A program made the translations under genes and the position numbers. The notes beneath the pieces were generated by a model that did not search any database, was not told the origin of the DNA, and was given only the letters and a program-made list of their open reading frames with translations. From assembly GCF_023101145.1 (NCBI RefSeq), contig NZ_CP073714.1, positions 2,976,001 to 3,040,000 of the forward strand: a DNA stretch of 64,000 nt. The letters run 5' to 3'. This document shows, one piece after another, positions 51,570 through 60,529 of the stretch; the stretch's first letter is position 1, and the number at the start of each line of letters is the position of its first letter. The DNA comes from Paenibacillus pabuli (GTDB taxonomy: Bacteria; Bacillota; Bacilli; Paenibacillales; Paenibacillaceae).

Positions 51570-51808
51570 AATCATAACCTCCAGTATCATTGGGATATTC
51601 ATCCTTGTACAAACGGGTATGCACGCGTATTCTGTAGTAGTAATGACATTATGAACACACGCTAAGATTGTCGAATTATTGCTTGGATTTTTGCTTATCT
51701 CGTTTATAAATCATGACATTTCGGGTACTACTCTTATAGATGAAGTTATGTTCAGGTCGATCTGTTCATACGGAATATATTCAGATTCACAACGAAGGAG
51801 GATATGTG

Positions 51809-54556
51809 GTGTCGAATCCAATTGCAGAGAATCGCTCTCTGTTCGAACAGTTATACACACATGCACCGATCGGCATTGCTGTTGCCTCGCATGTGAACGG
51901 ACGTTGGCTCCAGCTTAATCCGGCATTTTGTGAAATGCTGGGATGCAGTGAAGATGAATTGATTGACTCCCCGCTTGTCCATATGATTTATGAAGAAGAC
52001 CTGAAAATGGAGGAGTTTAGATCCAAGTTCTGGGATATGACCAATGGATTAAGTCTAATGTACGAAACCGAATTACGGCTTAAGCGTAAGGGTAATTCTC
52101 TTCTGTGGGCGACGATACGAGCCTGCATCGTCCGAGATGAAGGTAGCGGGGAACCGCTTTATTTGCTTGTGCAGGCAGCGGATATTTCGAAGCAGAAGGA
52201 CGCAGAGAGTCGACTGATTGTGCAACGTAAACAGTTGGAGGAGAGTAGTCGAATCTCAAGATTACTAGCTGAATCATCACTTGATCTGATTGCCATACAC
52301 CATGCCAATCCGGAGCGAACGTTCAAATATGTATCTCCAGCCAGCAAAAGCATGTTGGGGTATGATCCAGAAGAAGTTGTCGGTCAATCCGGCTTGTTCT
52401 GTATTCACCCCAACGATGTGCCTTTGGTTGAAGCTTACGTGGCTGGTCAGATTCAGGGCCTTGCTCCTGATCGAATTAACTATCGGCTCCAGCATAAGGA
52501 TGGATCTGTTGTTTGGGCAGATACCATTACCCAATATGTATATGATCAGAATGGCAATCTGCAAGAGATGATCGCAGTGACCCGTGATATTACAGCTAGC
52601 AAGCAGCAACAATTAGTTCTTCAGGAATATCAATCATTATTTGACTGCAATCCACTCGGAGTTGCTTCATTGGATATGGAAGGAAACTTGCTGAAAGTTA
52701 ATGCAGGTCAGGAGCAATTGACAGGGCATACCAAGGAAGAACTTCTTAGTTCATCATTTGATCATCTCATTGACCCGGTAGACCTAGATAAGACGAGGTA
52801 TCATTTTGAAGAGACCGTAAAAGGAACCGCGCAGAGCTATGAAGTAGGACTGATTCACAAAAACGGACAGCGTATTGAAACAAGTGTGATTAATGTTCCG
52901 ATTTTGCTTGAGGATCGCGTAGTTGGCGTCTATGGAATAACCAGTGATATTACGGAGTCCAAAAGGTATGTAGAGGAAATTGAAAATCTCAGTTACGAAA
53001 GAGCATTGATTCTCAATGCCATGTCTGAGGGAGTCATTGGCCTGGATCAGAATGGAAACCTGATATTTGCCAACCCGATTGCAACCGAGATGATGGATTT
53101 CTGTCCGTCTGAGATGAACGGCAAGCCGCTTGAAGAGATTATGCTGCAAATGCAAAGTGAGGGTATCCCTTATCCTTCCAATGGCACTCCGATTGTGCAA
53201 GCTGTGCGTGAAGGGCGAAGCCTGCCGCGATCTGAGTCTGTATTTTGGAAGCAGGATGGCTCCAGCTTTTTGGCAGAGTTCCAACTGAAACCGATTTTGG
53301 AACAGGGTCACAATCGCGGGGCTGTACTTGTTTTTCGTGATATGACATCGGTGAAGGACATCATTCGAGCCAAGGAAGTGGCAGAACATGCAGATCGGGC
53401 CAAGTCCGAGTTCCTGGCGATTATGAGTCATGAGCTTCGTACACCTCTAAATGGAATCATGGGCATGGCTCATCTGTTAAAAGAAACAGCGCTGGATGAG
53501 GAGCAGAACGGCTTCGCTGATATCATTATCGACAGTGGTCAATCACTGTTGCATATTCTGAATGAGATCTTGGATTTCAGTAAAATTGAAGCAGGCAAAA
53601 TGGATCTCGAACGCCAGCCAGTGGATATCAAATCTGTTCTGGGCGGGGTCATGGAACTATTTGCACTTAAAGCTTCCGAAAAAAATATTGAACTATACTG
53701 TAAAATGTCAGATCAGATTCCCGAACGTGTAAGAGGCGATGAAACAAGGATTCGTCAGATTCTGATTAATCTGGTTGGGAATGCTGTCAAATTCACGGAG
53801 AAGGGAAGCATCCAGATTCAGGTGAACGTTAAGCCAGCGGAATTGGATGATGAGAATCACCTTCTGTTGTTCGTGTCAGTCAAAGATACTGGGATTGGCA
53901 TTCCATTTAACAAGCAGCATCAACTGTTCCAGTCTTTCTCACAGCTCGATCCAGCTATCAATCGAAAATATGGAGGTACAGGTCTGGGACTGGCCATCAG
54001 TAAGAAGCTGGTGGAACTGATGGGTGGTGCCATTGGTGTAAAGAGTGAGACAGGTGAGGGATCGGATTTTTACTTCACCCTGTTACTTGAACGGTGGCAA
54101 GATGAGTCCATGGATGGGATTGAAGGGGTGGCTGATAACGACCTGAAGCTGGATCGGACAAGTCTGGCAGCGGGGATCAAAATTCTTATAGCTGAGGATC
54201 AGTCGTTGAACAGTCATTTGCTGGAGGAGATGCTTCGTAAGCTCGGCGGTGTATGTGATATCGTGGAGAACGGTGCGGAAGCGGTGAAGGCATTGGAAAG
54301 GGAAACATATGACCTTCTCTTTATGGATATCCAAATGCCTGTGATGGATGGGATTGAAGCGACATGCAGAATTAGGCAAACTCACCCTGAAATTCCGGTC
54401 ATTGCTGCGATCACGGCATTTGCAGGAGCGAACGATCGAGAAGCCTGTCTGAAATGCGGCATGCAGGACTTCATCAGCAAGCCGTTCAGCTCTACGGAAA
54501 TAAGTCGTGTGCTAAACACATGGGTTCCGTACATTCGATCCCAGCGCGAACGCTGA
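51809..54556 (+). CDS. Multi-PAS hybrid sensor histidine kinase/response regulator
   Basis: A 915-residue soluble hybrid kinase. GAAGGAGG precedes two in-frame GTG codons (51806, 51809); the second has the better spacing. Four PAS domains fill about residues 8-520 (first: LFEQLYTHAPIGIAVASHVN). HisKA follows near 540 with FLAIMSHELRTPLNGI, then HATPase (NLVGNAVKFTEKG, DTGIGIPF, YGGTGLGLAI) and a C-terminal receiver near 790-910 with phosphoacceptor Asp in YDLLFMDIQMPVMDG. It has no membrane helix, so the signal is intracellular. No dedicated regulator lies beside it; a separate Hpt or regulator may take the phosphate. Confidence 0.93.
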   Translation: MSNPIAENRSLFEQLYTHAPIGIAVASHVNGRWLQLNPAFCEMLGCSEDELIDSPLVHMIYEEDLKMEEFRSKFWDMTNGLSLMYETELRLKRKGNSLLWATIRACIVRDEGSGEPLYLLVQAADISKQKDAESRLIVQRKQLEESSRISRLLAESSLDLIAIHHANPERTFKYVSPASKSMLGYDPEEVVGQSGLFCIHPNDVPLVEAYVAGQIQGLAPDRINYRLQHKDGSVVWADTITQYVYDQNGNLQEMIAVTRDITASKQQQLVLQEYQSLFDCNPLGVASLDMEGNLLKVNAGQEQLTGHTKEELLSSSFDHLIDPVDLDKTRYHFEETVKGTAQSYEVGLIHKNGQRIETSVINVPILLEDRVVGVYGITSDITESKRYVEEIENLSYERALILNAMSEGVIGLDQNGNLIFANPIATEMMDFCPSEMNGKPLEEIMLQMQSEGIPYPSNGTPIVQAVREGRSLPRSESVFWKQDGSSFLAEFQLKPILEQGHNRGAVLVFRDMTSVKDIIRAKEVAEHADRAKSEFLAIMSHELRTPLNGIMGMAHLLKETALDEEQNGFADIIIDSGQSLLHILNEILDFSKIEAGKMDLERQPVDIKSVLGGVMELFALKASEKNIELYCKMSDQIPERVRGDETRIRQILINLVGNAVKFTEKGSIQIQVNVKPAELDDENHLLLFVSVKDTGIGIPFNKQHQLFQSFSQLDPAINRKYGGTGLGLAISKKLVELMGGAIGVKSETGEGSDFYFTLLLERWQDESMDGIEGVADNDLKLDRTSLAAGIKILIAEDQSLNSHLLEEMLRKLGGVCDIVENGAEAVKALERETYDLLFMDIQMPVMDGIEATCRIRQTHPEIPVIAAITAFAGANDREACLKCGMQDFISKPFSSTEISRVLNTWVPYIRSQRER

Positions 54557-54587
54557 TAAGCGTTTGCACTTTGTATAGTTGGATAAG

Positions 54588-54622
54588 AAAAAACCTGCCC
54601 CTAATGAAGGAGCAGGTTTTTC
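54588..54622 (+). terminator. Terminator after the hybrid kinase
   Basis: AAAAACCTGC pairs with GCAGGTTTTT, with an extra CC/GG pair inside, and also reads as a T-tailed stem on the opposite strand. Confidence 0.85.
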
Positions 54623-54652
54623 CGCATACCGTCGGTATAACCCTGACAGATG

Positions 54653-54865
54653 TCAGGACCAACCTCCAATTAACCCTGAAAGGGTTACGCACTCGTCATC
54701 TTCGAGTTCTGCAATCAGAGTAAGTTCTTCGTTGTCATTGGGGTCCACCGAGAATAATTCACGGCGTCCGTCTTCGTGGACAATGATGACTAACTGATTA
54801 CCGCTTTTTGTATCAAACTGGTACTTCACTCCGATACCAGGCAATGGGCATTCCCGGATATTCAT
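54653..54865 (-). pseudogene. Truncated KhtT-like antiporter regulatory subunit (70 aa)
   Basis: The protein begins MNIRECPLPGIGVKYQFDTK and reaches ELEDDECVTLSGLIGGWS before a stop. This matches the N-terminal domain of cation:proton antiporter regulatory subunits (KhtT), which are normally about 165 residues with a C-terminal RCK/TrkA-C domain that binds the nucleotide. That C-terminal domain is missing, and the following sequence runs into a terminator with no continuation in another frame. GAGGTGA eight bases before the ATG shows it may still be translated. No KhtU antiporter gene is nearby. It is either a degenerate copy or a free N-terminal domain. Confidence 0.65.
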
Positions 54866-55007
54866 GAAACTTGTCACCTCTTTAGCTTATCCATAGTTAA
54901 ATTAACCGTTCACACAGTACGGATGTATTCTACTATCCATAACACCGTTTGGCAAGTCGGAAATGAAACAGTAGTAATCTCATCCAAACTTCTTGTGCTG
55001 TAGTTCG

Positions 55008-55748
55008 TTATACATTCCGATTCTGTCTCGTTCGTCTGCGACGGACCATAAACCAGATGAGTAATGCGATGATCAGCACCAAGGCAATGCCCCCCATAAT
55101 TATAATGTTCCGAATATTCGGGACCTGTACGGTCAAATCCAGCTTATTCGTATTCAGTGGGGAGACGTGCCAAATTAGCGTTTTTCCATGATCTTCGACC
55201 AGATCAGCATTGGAATCCATCGGCTTGATCGGCAGCGTCAGCTTGAAATCAAAGTTCACATCTTTCAGCAGCAAGTTTTTGAGAAATCCAGGGACCTTGC
55301 TAATTTGGTCTTTGACTTCTCCATCAGGTATGGTCTGCATCAGGTCTACTTCCGCAGCAATATGCAATTTGGAAGTGAAAAAACCGGATGTAGTGGATTG
55401 CTCCACATGAATTCCGTCAGGCAGATCTGACGTGCTGAAGGTAGAGACGGCATTACTTTTCTCATAATGGGTTGTTGCCTTAAGTTGCTTTCGGTCGCCC
55501 TGATCCGAAACTTCGGCCTGGAAATTGTTCCGTTTCAAGTTATCTGCGAGCATTGTCATGAGATTGTCTTGTCCTATCATTCCCAGGGCTGAGTCGGTTA
55601 CGCTGAGATTCAGATCGAGATCTGATGAACCGTCCATATTAACTGTGACATGAGCTTCACCATCAGCGCAGGCAGATAGGATCACCAGCATAAGAGTAAG
55701 TAAAATAGCAATAAATAGCTGACGATAATAGGGGATGCGATTCGACAT
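55008..55748 (-). CDS. DUF3153/LppM-like membrane-anchored lipoprotein
   Basis: A 246-residue protein with a lipoprotein signal ending VILSAC (Cys27). It has a soluble beta-rich extracellular region that begins HVTVNMDGSSDLDLNLSVTD, and a C-terminal membrane helix (IIIMGGIALVLIIALLIWFM) followed by a basic tail RRRRTRQNRN. This is the layout of the DUF3153/LppM family, whose function is not settled. Both an N-terminal lipid and a C-terminal helix anchor it outside the membrane. It is a single gene. Confidence 0.78.
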   Translation of the reverse strand: MSNRIPYYRQLFIAILLTLMLVILSACADGEAHVTVNMDGSSDLDLNLSVTDSALGMIGQDNLMTMLADNLKRNNFQAEVSDQGDRKQLKATTHYEKSNAVSTFSTSDLPDGIHVEQSTTSGFFTSKLHIAAEVDLMQTIPDGEVKDQISKVPGFLKNLLLKDVNFDFKLTLPIKPMDSNADLVEDHGKTLIWHVSPLNTNKLDLTVQVPNIRNIIIMGGIALVLIIALLIWFMVRRRRTRQNRNV

Positions 55749-55993
55749 TCAGTTCAAACCTTTCTGCGTATAATCCAATTCCAATTCATAGAAGTATAGT
55801 ATACACCGGAAATATGACAGATGAAACTTTGTTCATTTAAGAACAGATGAATCTTATGCTATGATTATGGACACAATTTGTAGTGTGAATTTGAATATTT
55901 CGTATTTTTGTCAATGTTCAGTCAATTCAAAATGGGTTTCACCGTGTAAACTGATAATAGTGTGAAGAAATACGGAGCAGGGGGGTTGCATTC

Positions 55994-56086
55994 ATGACGT
56001 ATATCATTATTATGGCAATCATTATGGTTGTGGGAATGGTCGGAATGGGCTGGTTCTACAAGATTATGGACAACGATCAACACTAG
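55994..56086 (+). CDS. Small 30-residue single-pass membrane protein
   Basis: The peptide is MTYIIIMAIIMVVGMVGMGW followed by FYKIMDNDQH. AGGGGGG lies nine bases before the ATG, a strong ribosome site. The first 20 residues form a Met- and Ile-rich membrane helix with a GxxG-like centre, followed by a short charged tail. It stands alone with a terminator after it. It could be a small regulator or an assembly partner; homologues in Paenibacillus would decide. The codon pattern and isolation argue for a real gene. Confidence 0.6.
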   Translation: MTYIIIMAIIMVVGMVGMGWFYKIMDNDQH

Positions 56087-56120
56087 GGCACATTAAGAAG
56101 ATTTGGGATAAGACAAGCCT

Positions 56121-56158
56121 ATAAGCTGGCTTCGCCATGGATGCGAGGCGGCTTATTT
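56121..56158 (+). terminator. Terminator after the 30-residue gene
   Basis: ATAAGCTGGCTTCGC pairs imperfectly with GCGAGGCGGCTTAT and ends in a T-rich stretch. Confidence 0.65.
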
Positions 56159-56248
56159 GTATATAATGGAAAAAAGTCTAAAAATAGCATGAAATCATGT
56201 CAGATTTAAGGGGTATGCTTGTTAATGGGAATGTTTTACACTTATATT

Positions 56249-56262
56249 TGTAAGCGTTTACA
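56249..56262 (+). promoter_or_regulatory. CcpA cre box ahead of the GH12 gene
   Basis: TGTAAGCGTTTACA is a full match to TGNAANCGNWWNCA and nearly palindromic. It lies 12 bases before the GGGAGG ribosome site, so a bound CcpA would block transcription when preferred sugars are present. Confidence 0.75.
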
Positions 56263-56287
56263 TTTAAATTTATGGGAGGCTAATTTT

Positions 56288-57094
56288 ATGGGATTGAAGA
56301 TGAAAAAAAGATCAGGCAAGAAAGCATGGATGCTGCTGGTTATGTCACTACTGATTGCGGCCGTTCCAATTACAGCCAGCGCAGCATCGGACTCCACAGC
56401 TTATGCCAAATTGAATTTCAGCAATAACAAGTATTATATATTTAACAATAGTTGGGGCAGTTCGAGTGTCAGTGGATGGTCACAATCGGTGTATGTAAAT
56501 AGCAATACCGATCTTGGTTACGTTTGGAACTGGCCAACAACTGCAGGAGGAGTCAAAGCTTATCCGTCTCTTGTAAGTGGCTGGCACTGGACAGAGGGCT
56601 ATACGCCAGGCAGCGGGCTGCCAACCCGATTGTCTGCGAACAAAAATATCAATACCGGGGTTGGTTATTCGAAGGCATCCAACACCAATGGGGAATATAA
56701 TAATGCGTATGATATTTGGCTGCATGATATTGGCAATGCCACCTGGTCGAGTACACCCACCGAGGAGATTATGATTTGGAACGAATGGACGTCCGGTGTG
56801 GGACCTATCGGTTCCAAAGTGTTCTCGGATGTGTCCATTGGTGGACAAACCTATGATCTGTATCGCGGCGAGATTACCGACAACGGAGTGCATCAATGGT
56901 GGGTGTATTCGTTCCTGAAGAAGTCAAAATCCCCTAACAACTTTAGCATTAACGTCAAAAACTTCACCGATTACCTAATTTCCAAAAGTTATTTTACCAA
57001 CAGCAAATATGTCAGCAGTGTTGAATATGGAACTGAAATTACGAAGGGCAGCGGGCAGATTAATTACTCCAACTGGTATGTAAACGTTCAGTAA
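56288..57094 (+). CDS. Secreted glycoside hydrolase family 12 endoglucanase/xyloglucanase
   Basis: A 268-residue secreted enzyme. GGGAGG lies eight bases before the ATG at 56288. The signal peptide ends around SASAAS after a hydrophobic stretch (WMLLVMSLLIAAVPITA). GH12 motifs are YDIWLHDIGNATWSSTPTEE, EIMIWNEW with the catalytic nucleophile Glu, and VSSVEYGTEITKGSGQINYS with the acid/base Glu. It should cleave beta-1,4-glucan or xyloglucan. A perfect cre box sits directly upstream, consistent with catabolite repression. No carbohydrate-binding module is present. Confidence 0.9.
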   Translation: MGLKMKKRSGKKAWMLLVMSLLIAAVPITASAASDSTAYAKLNFSNNKYYIFNNSWGSSSVSGWSQSVYVNSNTDLGYVWNWPTTAGGVKAYPSLVSGWHWTEGYTPGSGLPTRLSANKNINTGVGYSKASNTNGEYNNAYDIWLHDIGNATWSSTPTEEIMIWNEWTSGVGPIGSKVFSDVSIGGQTYDLYRGEITDNGVHQWWVYSFLKKSKSPNNFSINVKNFTDYLISKSYFTNSKYVSSVEYGTEITKGSGQINYSNWYVNVQ

Positions 57095-57129
57095 CGGCTT
57101 TGTTTATCCCGCCTGGTCCTGGTTCAATG

Positions 57130-57178
57130 AGATGCTGCTCGGAGGAAAAGCCATTTCCTGCTGATGCAGCATCTTTTA
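57130..57178 (+). terminator. Terminator after the GH12 gene
   Basis: AGATGCTGC pairs with GCAGCATCT around an inner GGAAA-type stem and is followed by TTTT. Confidence 0.75.
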
Positions 57179-57358
57179 CTTGGGTACTGTGTGCCTAACA
57201 TTCATGCGTAATATATGTAACGAGTGATGTAGCTCCATTTGACCGATGGACAAATATTTTTCGTAAAGTTGGGATTTTTAGGCTGCTCTTTTGTATAATA
57301 GGGTTTAGTTCAACTCGGGGAAACCCGAAATATGCCTAACAGGAAAGGGTGTACATAA

Positions 57359-59053
57359 ATGAAATTTAGTGAGTATACGTATACACGTCCCGATCTGGAA
57401 CAAATCAAAACGTCATTCCGTGAGCTTCTGACCGGTTTTGAAGCCGCGACTACGGTTGAAGAGCAGAGTGGATATATGGACAAAATTAACGCTTTGCGCA
57501 GTGACTTTGAGACTCAGGCACAATTGGTCTACATCCGTCATTCCATTGATACCAATGATACATTTTACAAAGCAGAAAATGAATTTCTGGATGAAAGCTC
57601 TCCGATCATTCAAGAATACATCACCGATTATTATCGGGCATTGGTAAACTCCAAATTTCGTGCCGAACTGGAACAAAAATGGGGATCACAGCTGTTTCAG
57701 CTGGCGGATCTGTCCCTGAAAACATTTAGTCCGGAAATTATCGAGGACCTTCAGAAAGAGAACAAACTTTCCACGGAATACAATCAGCTGATTGCTTCAG
57801 CCAAAATTCCGTTTGAAGGTGAAGAACGCACATTGCCGCAGCTGCATCCTTTTGAATTGTCCACGGACCGCTCCATGCGGGAACGCGCATCGGAAGCAAG
57901 ATATACGTTCATGGCTGAACATGAGGCTGAATTCGATCGCATTTACGACGAATTGGTGAAGGTACGTACGCAGATCGCGAAGAAGCTGGGATATCCATCG
58001 TATGTGGAACTCGGTTATGACCGGATGAACCGTACAGATTACAATGCGGAGATGGTGTCCAATTTTAGAGCGCAAGTCCGTGATTATATCGTACCTGTAG
58101 CGACGAAGCTCAGAGAGCGCCAGCGCAGCCGGATTGATGTGGATACCCTTTATTTTTACGATCAGGGCTTCAGCTTTAAGACAGGGAACCCGACTCCTAA
58201 AGGGGATGCCGACTGGATCATTGACAATGGTAAGAAAATGTACGCTGAATTGTCACCGGAAACGGATACGTTTTTCCAGATGATGACGGACAATGAATTG
58301 ATGGATTTGGTGAGCAAAAAAGGTAAGCAGGGCGGGGGCTATTGTACCTTCCTGAACGATTACAAAGTGCCGTTTATTTTCTCCAACTTTAACGGTACAT
58401 CGGGTGATATCGACGTGTTGACACACGAAGCGGGTCACGCTTTCCAGGTATATGAGAGCCGTCACTTCGAAGTACCTGAGTACAACTGGCCAACGTATGA
58501 ATCGGCAGAGATCCATTCCATGAGCATGGAATTCTTCACTTGGCCATGGATGGAATTGTTCTTCAAGGAAGATACGGACAAATACAAGTTTGATCACTTG
58601 TCTTCCGGACTGCTCTTTATTCCTTACGGCGTAGCAGTCGATGAATTCCAGCATTTTGTCTATGCCAATCCGGATGCAACACCAGCGGAGCGCAAGCAGG
58701 CATGGCGCAATATTGAGAAGACTTATCTGCCACACATCAATTACAAGGATAACGCCTATTTGGAACAAGGCGGATTCTGGCACAAGCAGGGTCATATCTT
58801 CTCATCGCCGTTCTATTACATTGACTACACACTGGCACAAATCTGCGCATTCCAGTTCTGGAAACGCAGCAACCAGGATATGAAGTCCGCATGGGCTGAC
58901 TATCTCACATTATGTAAAGCCGGAGGAAGCCTGTCCTTCACAGGACTGGTCGAACTGGCAGGTCTGAATTCTCCATTCGAAGACGGCTGCGTGTCTTCCG
59001 TCATCGGTGATATCGAAGCTTGGTTGGACGCAGTAGACGATAAAGCGTTGTAG
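57359..59053 (+). CDS. pepF: Oligoendopeptidase F (M3 family)
   Basis: A 564-residue cytosolic zinc metallopeptidase that cleaves short peptides. The zinc motif HEAGH is at about residues 356-360 in DVLTHEAGHAFQVYE. The third ligand Glu follows in SAEIHSMSMEFF. The substrate-shaping C terminus reads HINYKDNAYLEQGGFWHKQG. The length and order fit the PepF/M3B group. AGGAAAGGG precedes the ATG. The gene stands alone with a likely TATAAT -10 at 57294-57299. Confidence 0.93.
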   Translation: MKFSEYTYTRPDLEQIKTSFRELLTGFEAATTVEEQSGYMDKINALRSDFETQAQLVYIRHSIDTNDTFYKAENEFLDESSPIIQEYITDYYRALVNSKFRAELEQKWGSQLFQLADLSLKTFSPEIIEDLQKENKLSTEYNQLIASAKIPFEGEERTLPQLHPFELSTDRSMRERASEARYTFMAEHEAEFDRIYDELVKVRTQIAKKLGYPSYVELGYDRMNRTDYNAEMVSNFRAQVRDYIVPVATKLRERQRSRIDVDTLYFYDQGFSFKTGNPTPKGDADWIIDNGKKMYAELSPETDTFFQMMTDNELMDLVSKKGKQGGGYCTFLNDYKVPFIFSNFNGTSGDIDVLTHEAGHAFQVYESRHFEVPEYNWPTYESAEIHSMSMEFFTWPWMELFFKEDTDKYKFDHLSSGLLFIPYGVAVDEFQHFVYANPDATPAERKQAWRNIEKTYLPHINYKDNAYLEQGGFWHKQGHIFSSPFYYIDYTLAQICAFQFWKRSNQDMKSAWADYLTLCKAGGSLSFTGLVELAGLNSPFEDGCVSSVIGDIEAWLDAVDDKAL

Positions 59054-59100
59054 GCTATATATTGAACTAAACATTTACACGATAACGCAGAGGACAGAAA

Positions 59101-59260
59101 TAACCTGAAGAAGCGGAGCTAAAAGCTTTCTGAAAGAAAGCTGCATCGGAAGCATACACCTCGCCTTTATCCCCGGATTTTCCCTTTAAAGAGGGAATCA
59201 AAAAAATCTGGGGATAACAGCGATCGTAAGGTTGTTCTGTCATCGGAGTGGCAAGGGTAA
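59101..59260 (+). repeat. Structured intergenic element with two hairpins
   Basis: A compact non-coding element lies in the 346-base gap before the GNAT gene. The first hairpin is AGCTTTCT/AGAAAGCT (59124-59142). The larger is TTATCCCC-GATTT paired with AAATC-GGGGATAA (59167-59217), with an inner CCCTTT/AAAGAGGG stem. The layout resembles intergenic repeats seen in Paenibacillus genomes, which I recall without certainty; only one copy is in this window. The rest of the gap holds no gene I can support. Confidence 0.5.
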
Positions 59261-59399
59261 ATAATCTCTAGTTCAATAAAAATAAAGGTTGAAGAGGTGA
59301 AAAGGAACGAGGAATAAACCTAACGTTACAGCATTCTGAGGCAGGGCGGATTTGAATGTATCTATTCACCACCCTATACAAAGAATGCGAGGTTATACC

Positions 59400-60257
59400 A
59401 TGTTGGTTTTACTGGATCAACCGTCCCAAAGGAAGCAATTGGCGCCATTCATCTCGGGTACAAACGGGCATGTGGTCATGGGAGGCGTGCTTGCAGGACT
59501 TCAATGCGGACGCGTCTATGCAGACCAGCTCCATGCTCCGAAAAGTGCCCTGATTTGGGCCAAAAACGAAATGTTTTACCTGATCGGAAGATCGGATAAT
59601 GAACAGTTCAATAGCTTTGTCAAGGAGGTACTTGTTCAGGAGCTATTGCCTGAAGCGTTAGTTGCTGGCGAAGACATGCTGAATCTTGAAGTTTACCCCG
59701 AGCCCGGCTCGGATTGGTCTCCAGTCCTGGAACACATGTTCAATGGACGTTTGCGAGAAGGATTGAGAGTTCCTTTTCAATTCAATCTTGCGAAGTATGA
59801 ACAATGGCTGGAACGCAGTTCCAGCTCCTTGTTTATGCCTCCTGGATATGAGCTTCAAGTTATCGACCGAACTGTAATGTTAGAGGATAACAGCCGTATC
59901 ATTGAGCATGAAATTTTAAAGTTTTGGCATTCGGTGGAGGACTTCTTGCGATATGGAGCAGGCACATGCACGTTATATGCGGGCGAGGTTGTAGGTACAT
60001 GTATCTCAGTGTTTGTCCGTGGCATTCACCAGGAAACAGGTATCAATACCTATGATCCGATACACCGTGGCAAAGGTCTCGCTACGGCCATGGCAAGCGC
60101 TTATGTGCAAACCGTTCTGGAACGGAATTGTGTTCCCCACTGGACCACAGAAGATTTTCGTCATGATTCTATTGCGATTGCGGGTAAGCTTGGGTTTGAA
60201 CAAGGCAGAGCCTATCCCGTCTATTACATGTCGATTCAGGAGCTTCTGGATTGCTGA
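59400..60257 (+). CDS. GNAT acetyltransferase family protein
   Basis: A 285-residue protein of the GNAT_acetyltran group. GAGG lies eight bases before the ATG at 59400, giving MLVLLDQPSQRKQ; the longer frame has no such site. An N-terminal half of about 150 residues precedes the acetyl-CoA-binding core, visible as ETGINTYDPIHRGKGLATAM with the usual Arg/Gln-x-x-Gly-x-Gly/Ala pattern, then DSIAIAGKLGFEQGRAYPVY. The substrate is unknown. It is a single gene with a terminator after it. Confidence 0.85.
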   Translation: MLVLLDQPSQRKQLAPFISGTNGHVVMGGVLAGLQCGRVYADQLHAPKSALIWAKNEMFYLIGRSDNEQFNSFVKEVLVQELLPEALVAGEDMLNLEVYPEPGSDWSPVLEHMFNGRLREGLRVPFQFNLAKYEQWLERSSSSLFMPPGYELQVIDRTVMLEDNSRIIEHEILKFWHSVEDFLRYGAGTCTLYAGEVVGTCISVFVRGIHQETGINTYDPIHRGKGLATAMASAYVQTVLERNCVPHWTTEDFRHDSIAIAGKLGFEQGRAYPVYYMSIQELLDC

Positions 60258-60267
60258 ACATCATCGG

Positions 60268-60317
60268 CAGGGGCTGTTCCGAAGTCATGAAAATGACCAG
60301 GGACGGCCCCTGTTTTT
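60268..60317 (+). terminator. Terminator after the GNAT gene
   Basis: CAGGGGC-GT pairs with AC-GCCCCTG and is followed by TTTTT. Confidence 0.88.
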
Positions 60318-60529
60318 CAATTCCAGTGGTGAAACCTGTGAATCCAAGATCAACATGCCCTTATTAATTCACGCACTATTAAGCGAGTTGCTGAAGAGCA
60401 GTCATAAATTGGATAAATCCGTGCAAATGAAACATTTATCAACTCGGTTGTGATTTATTTCACTATATCTGAAAACGGATTCAGTTACAATAAAGACAGT
60501 AAATCAGGGGTAACAGGAGGCTGGTTCAG

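Noticed and set aside
60358..60453. Possible 32-residue peptide starting MPLLIHALLSEL after the GNAT terminator
   Set aside because: No ribosome site before its ATG and it lies in another frame of a longer chance frame.
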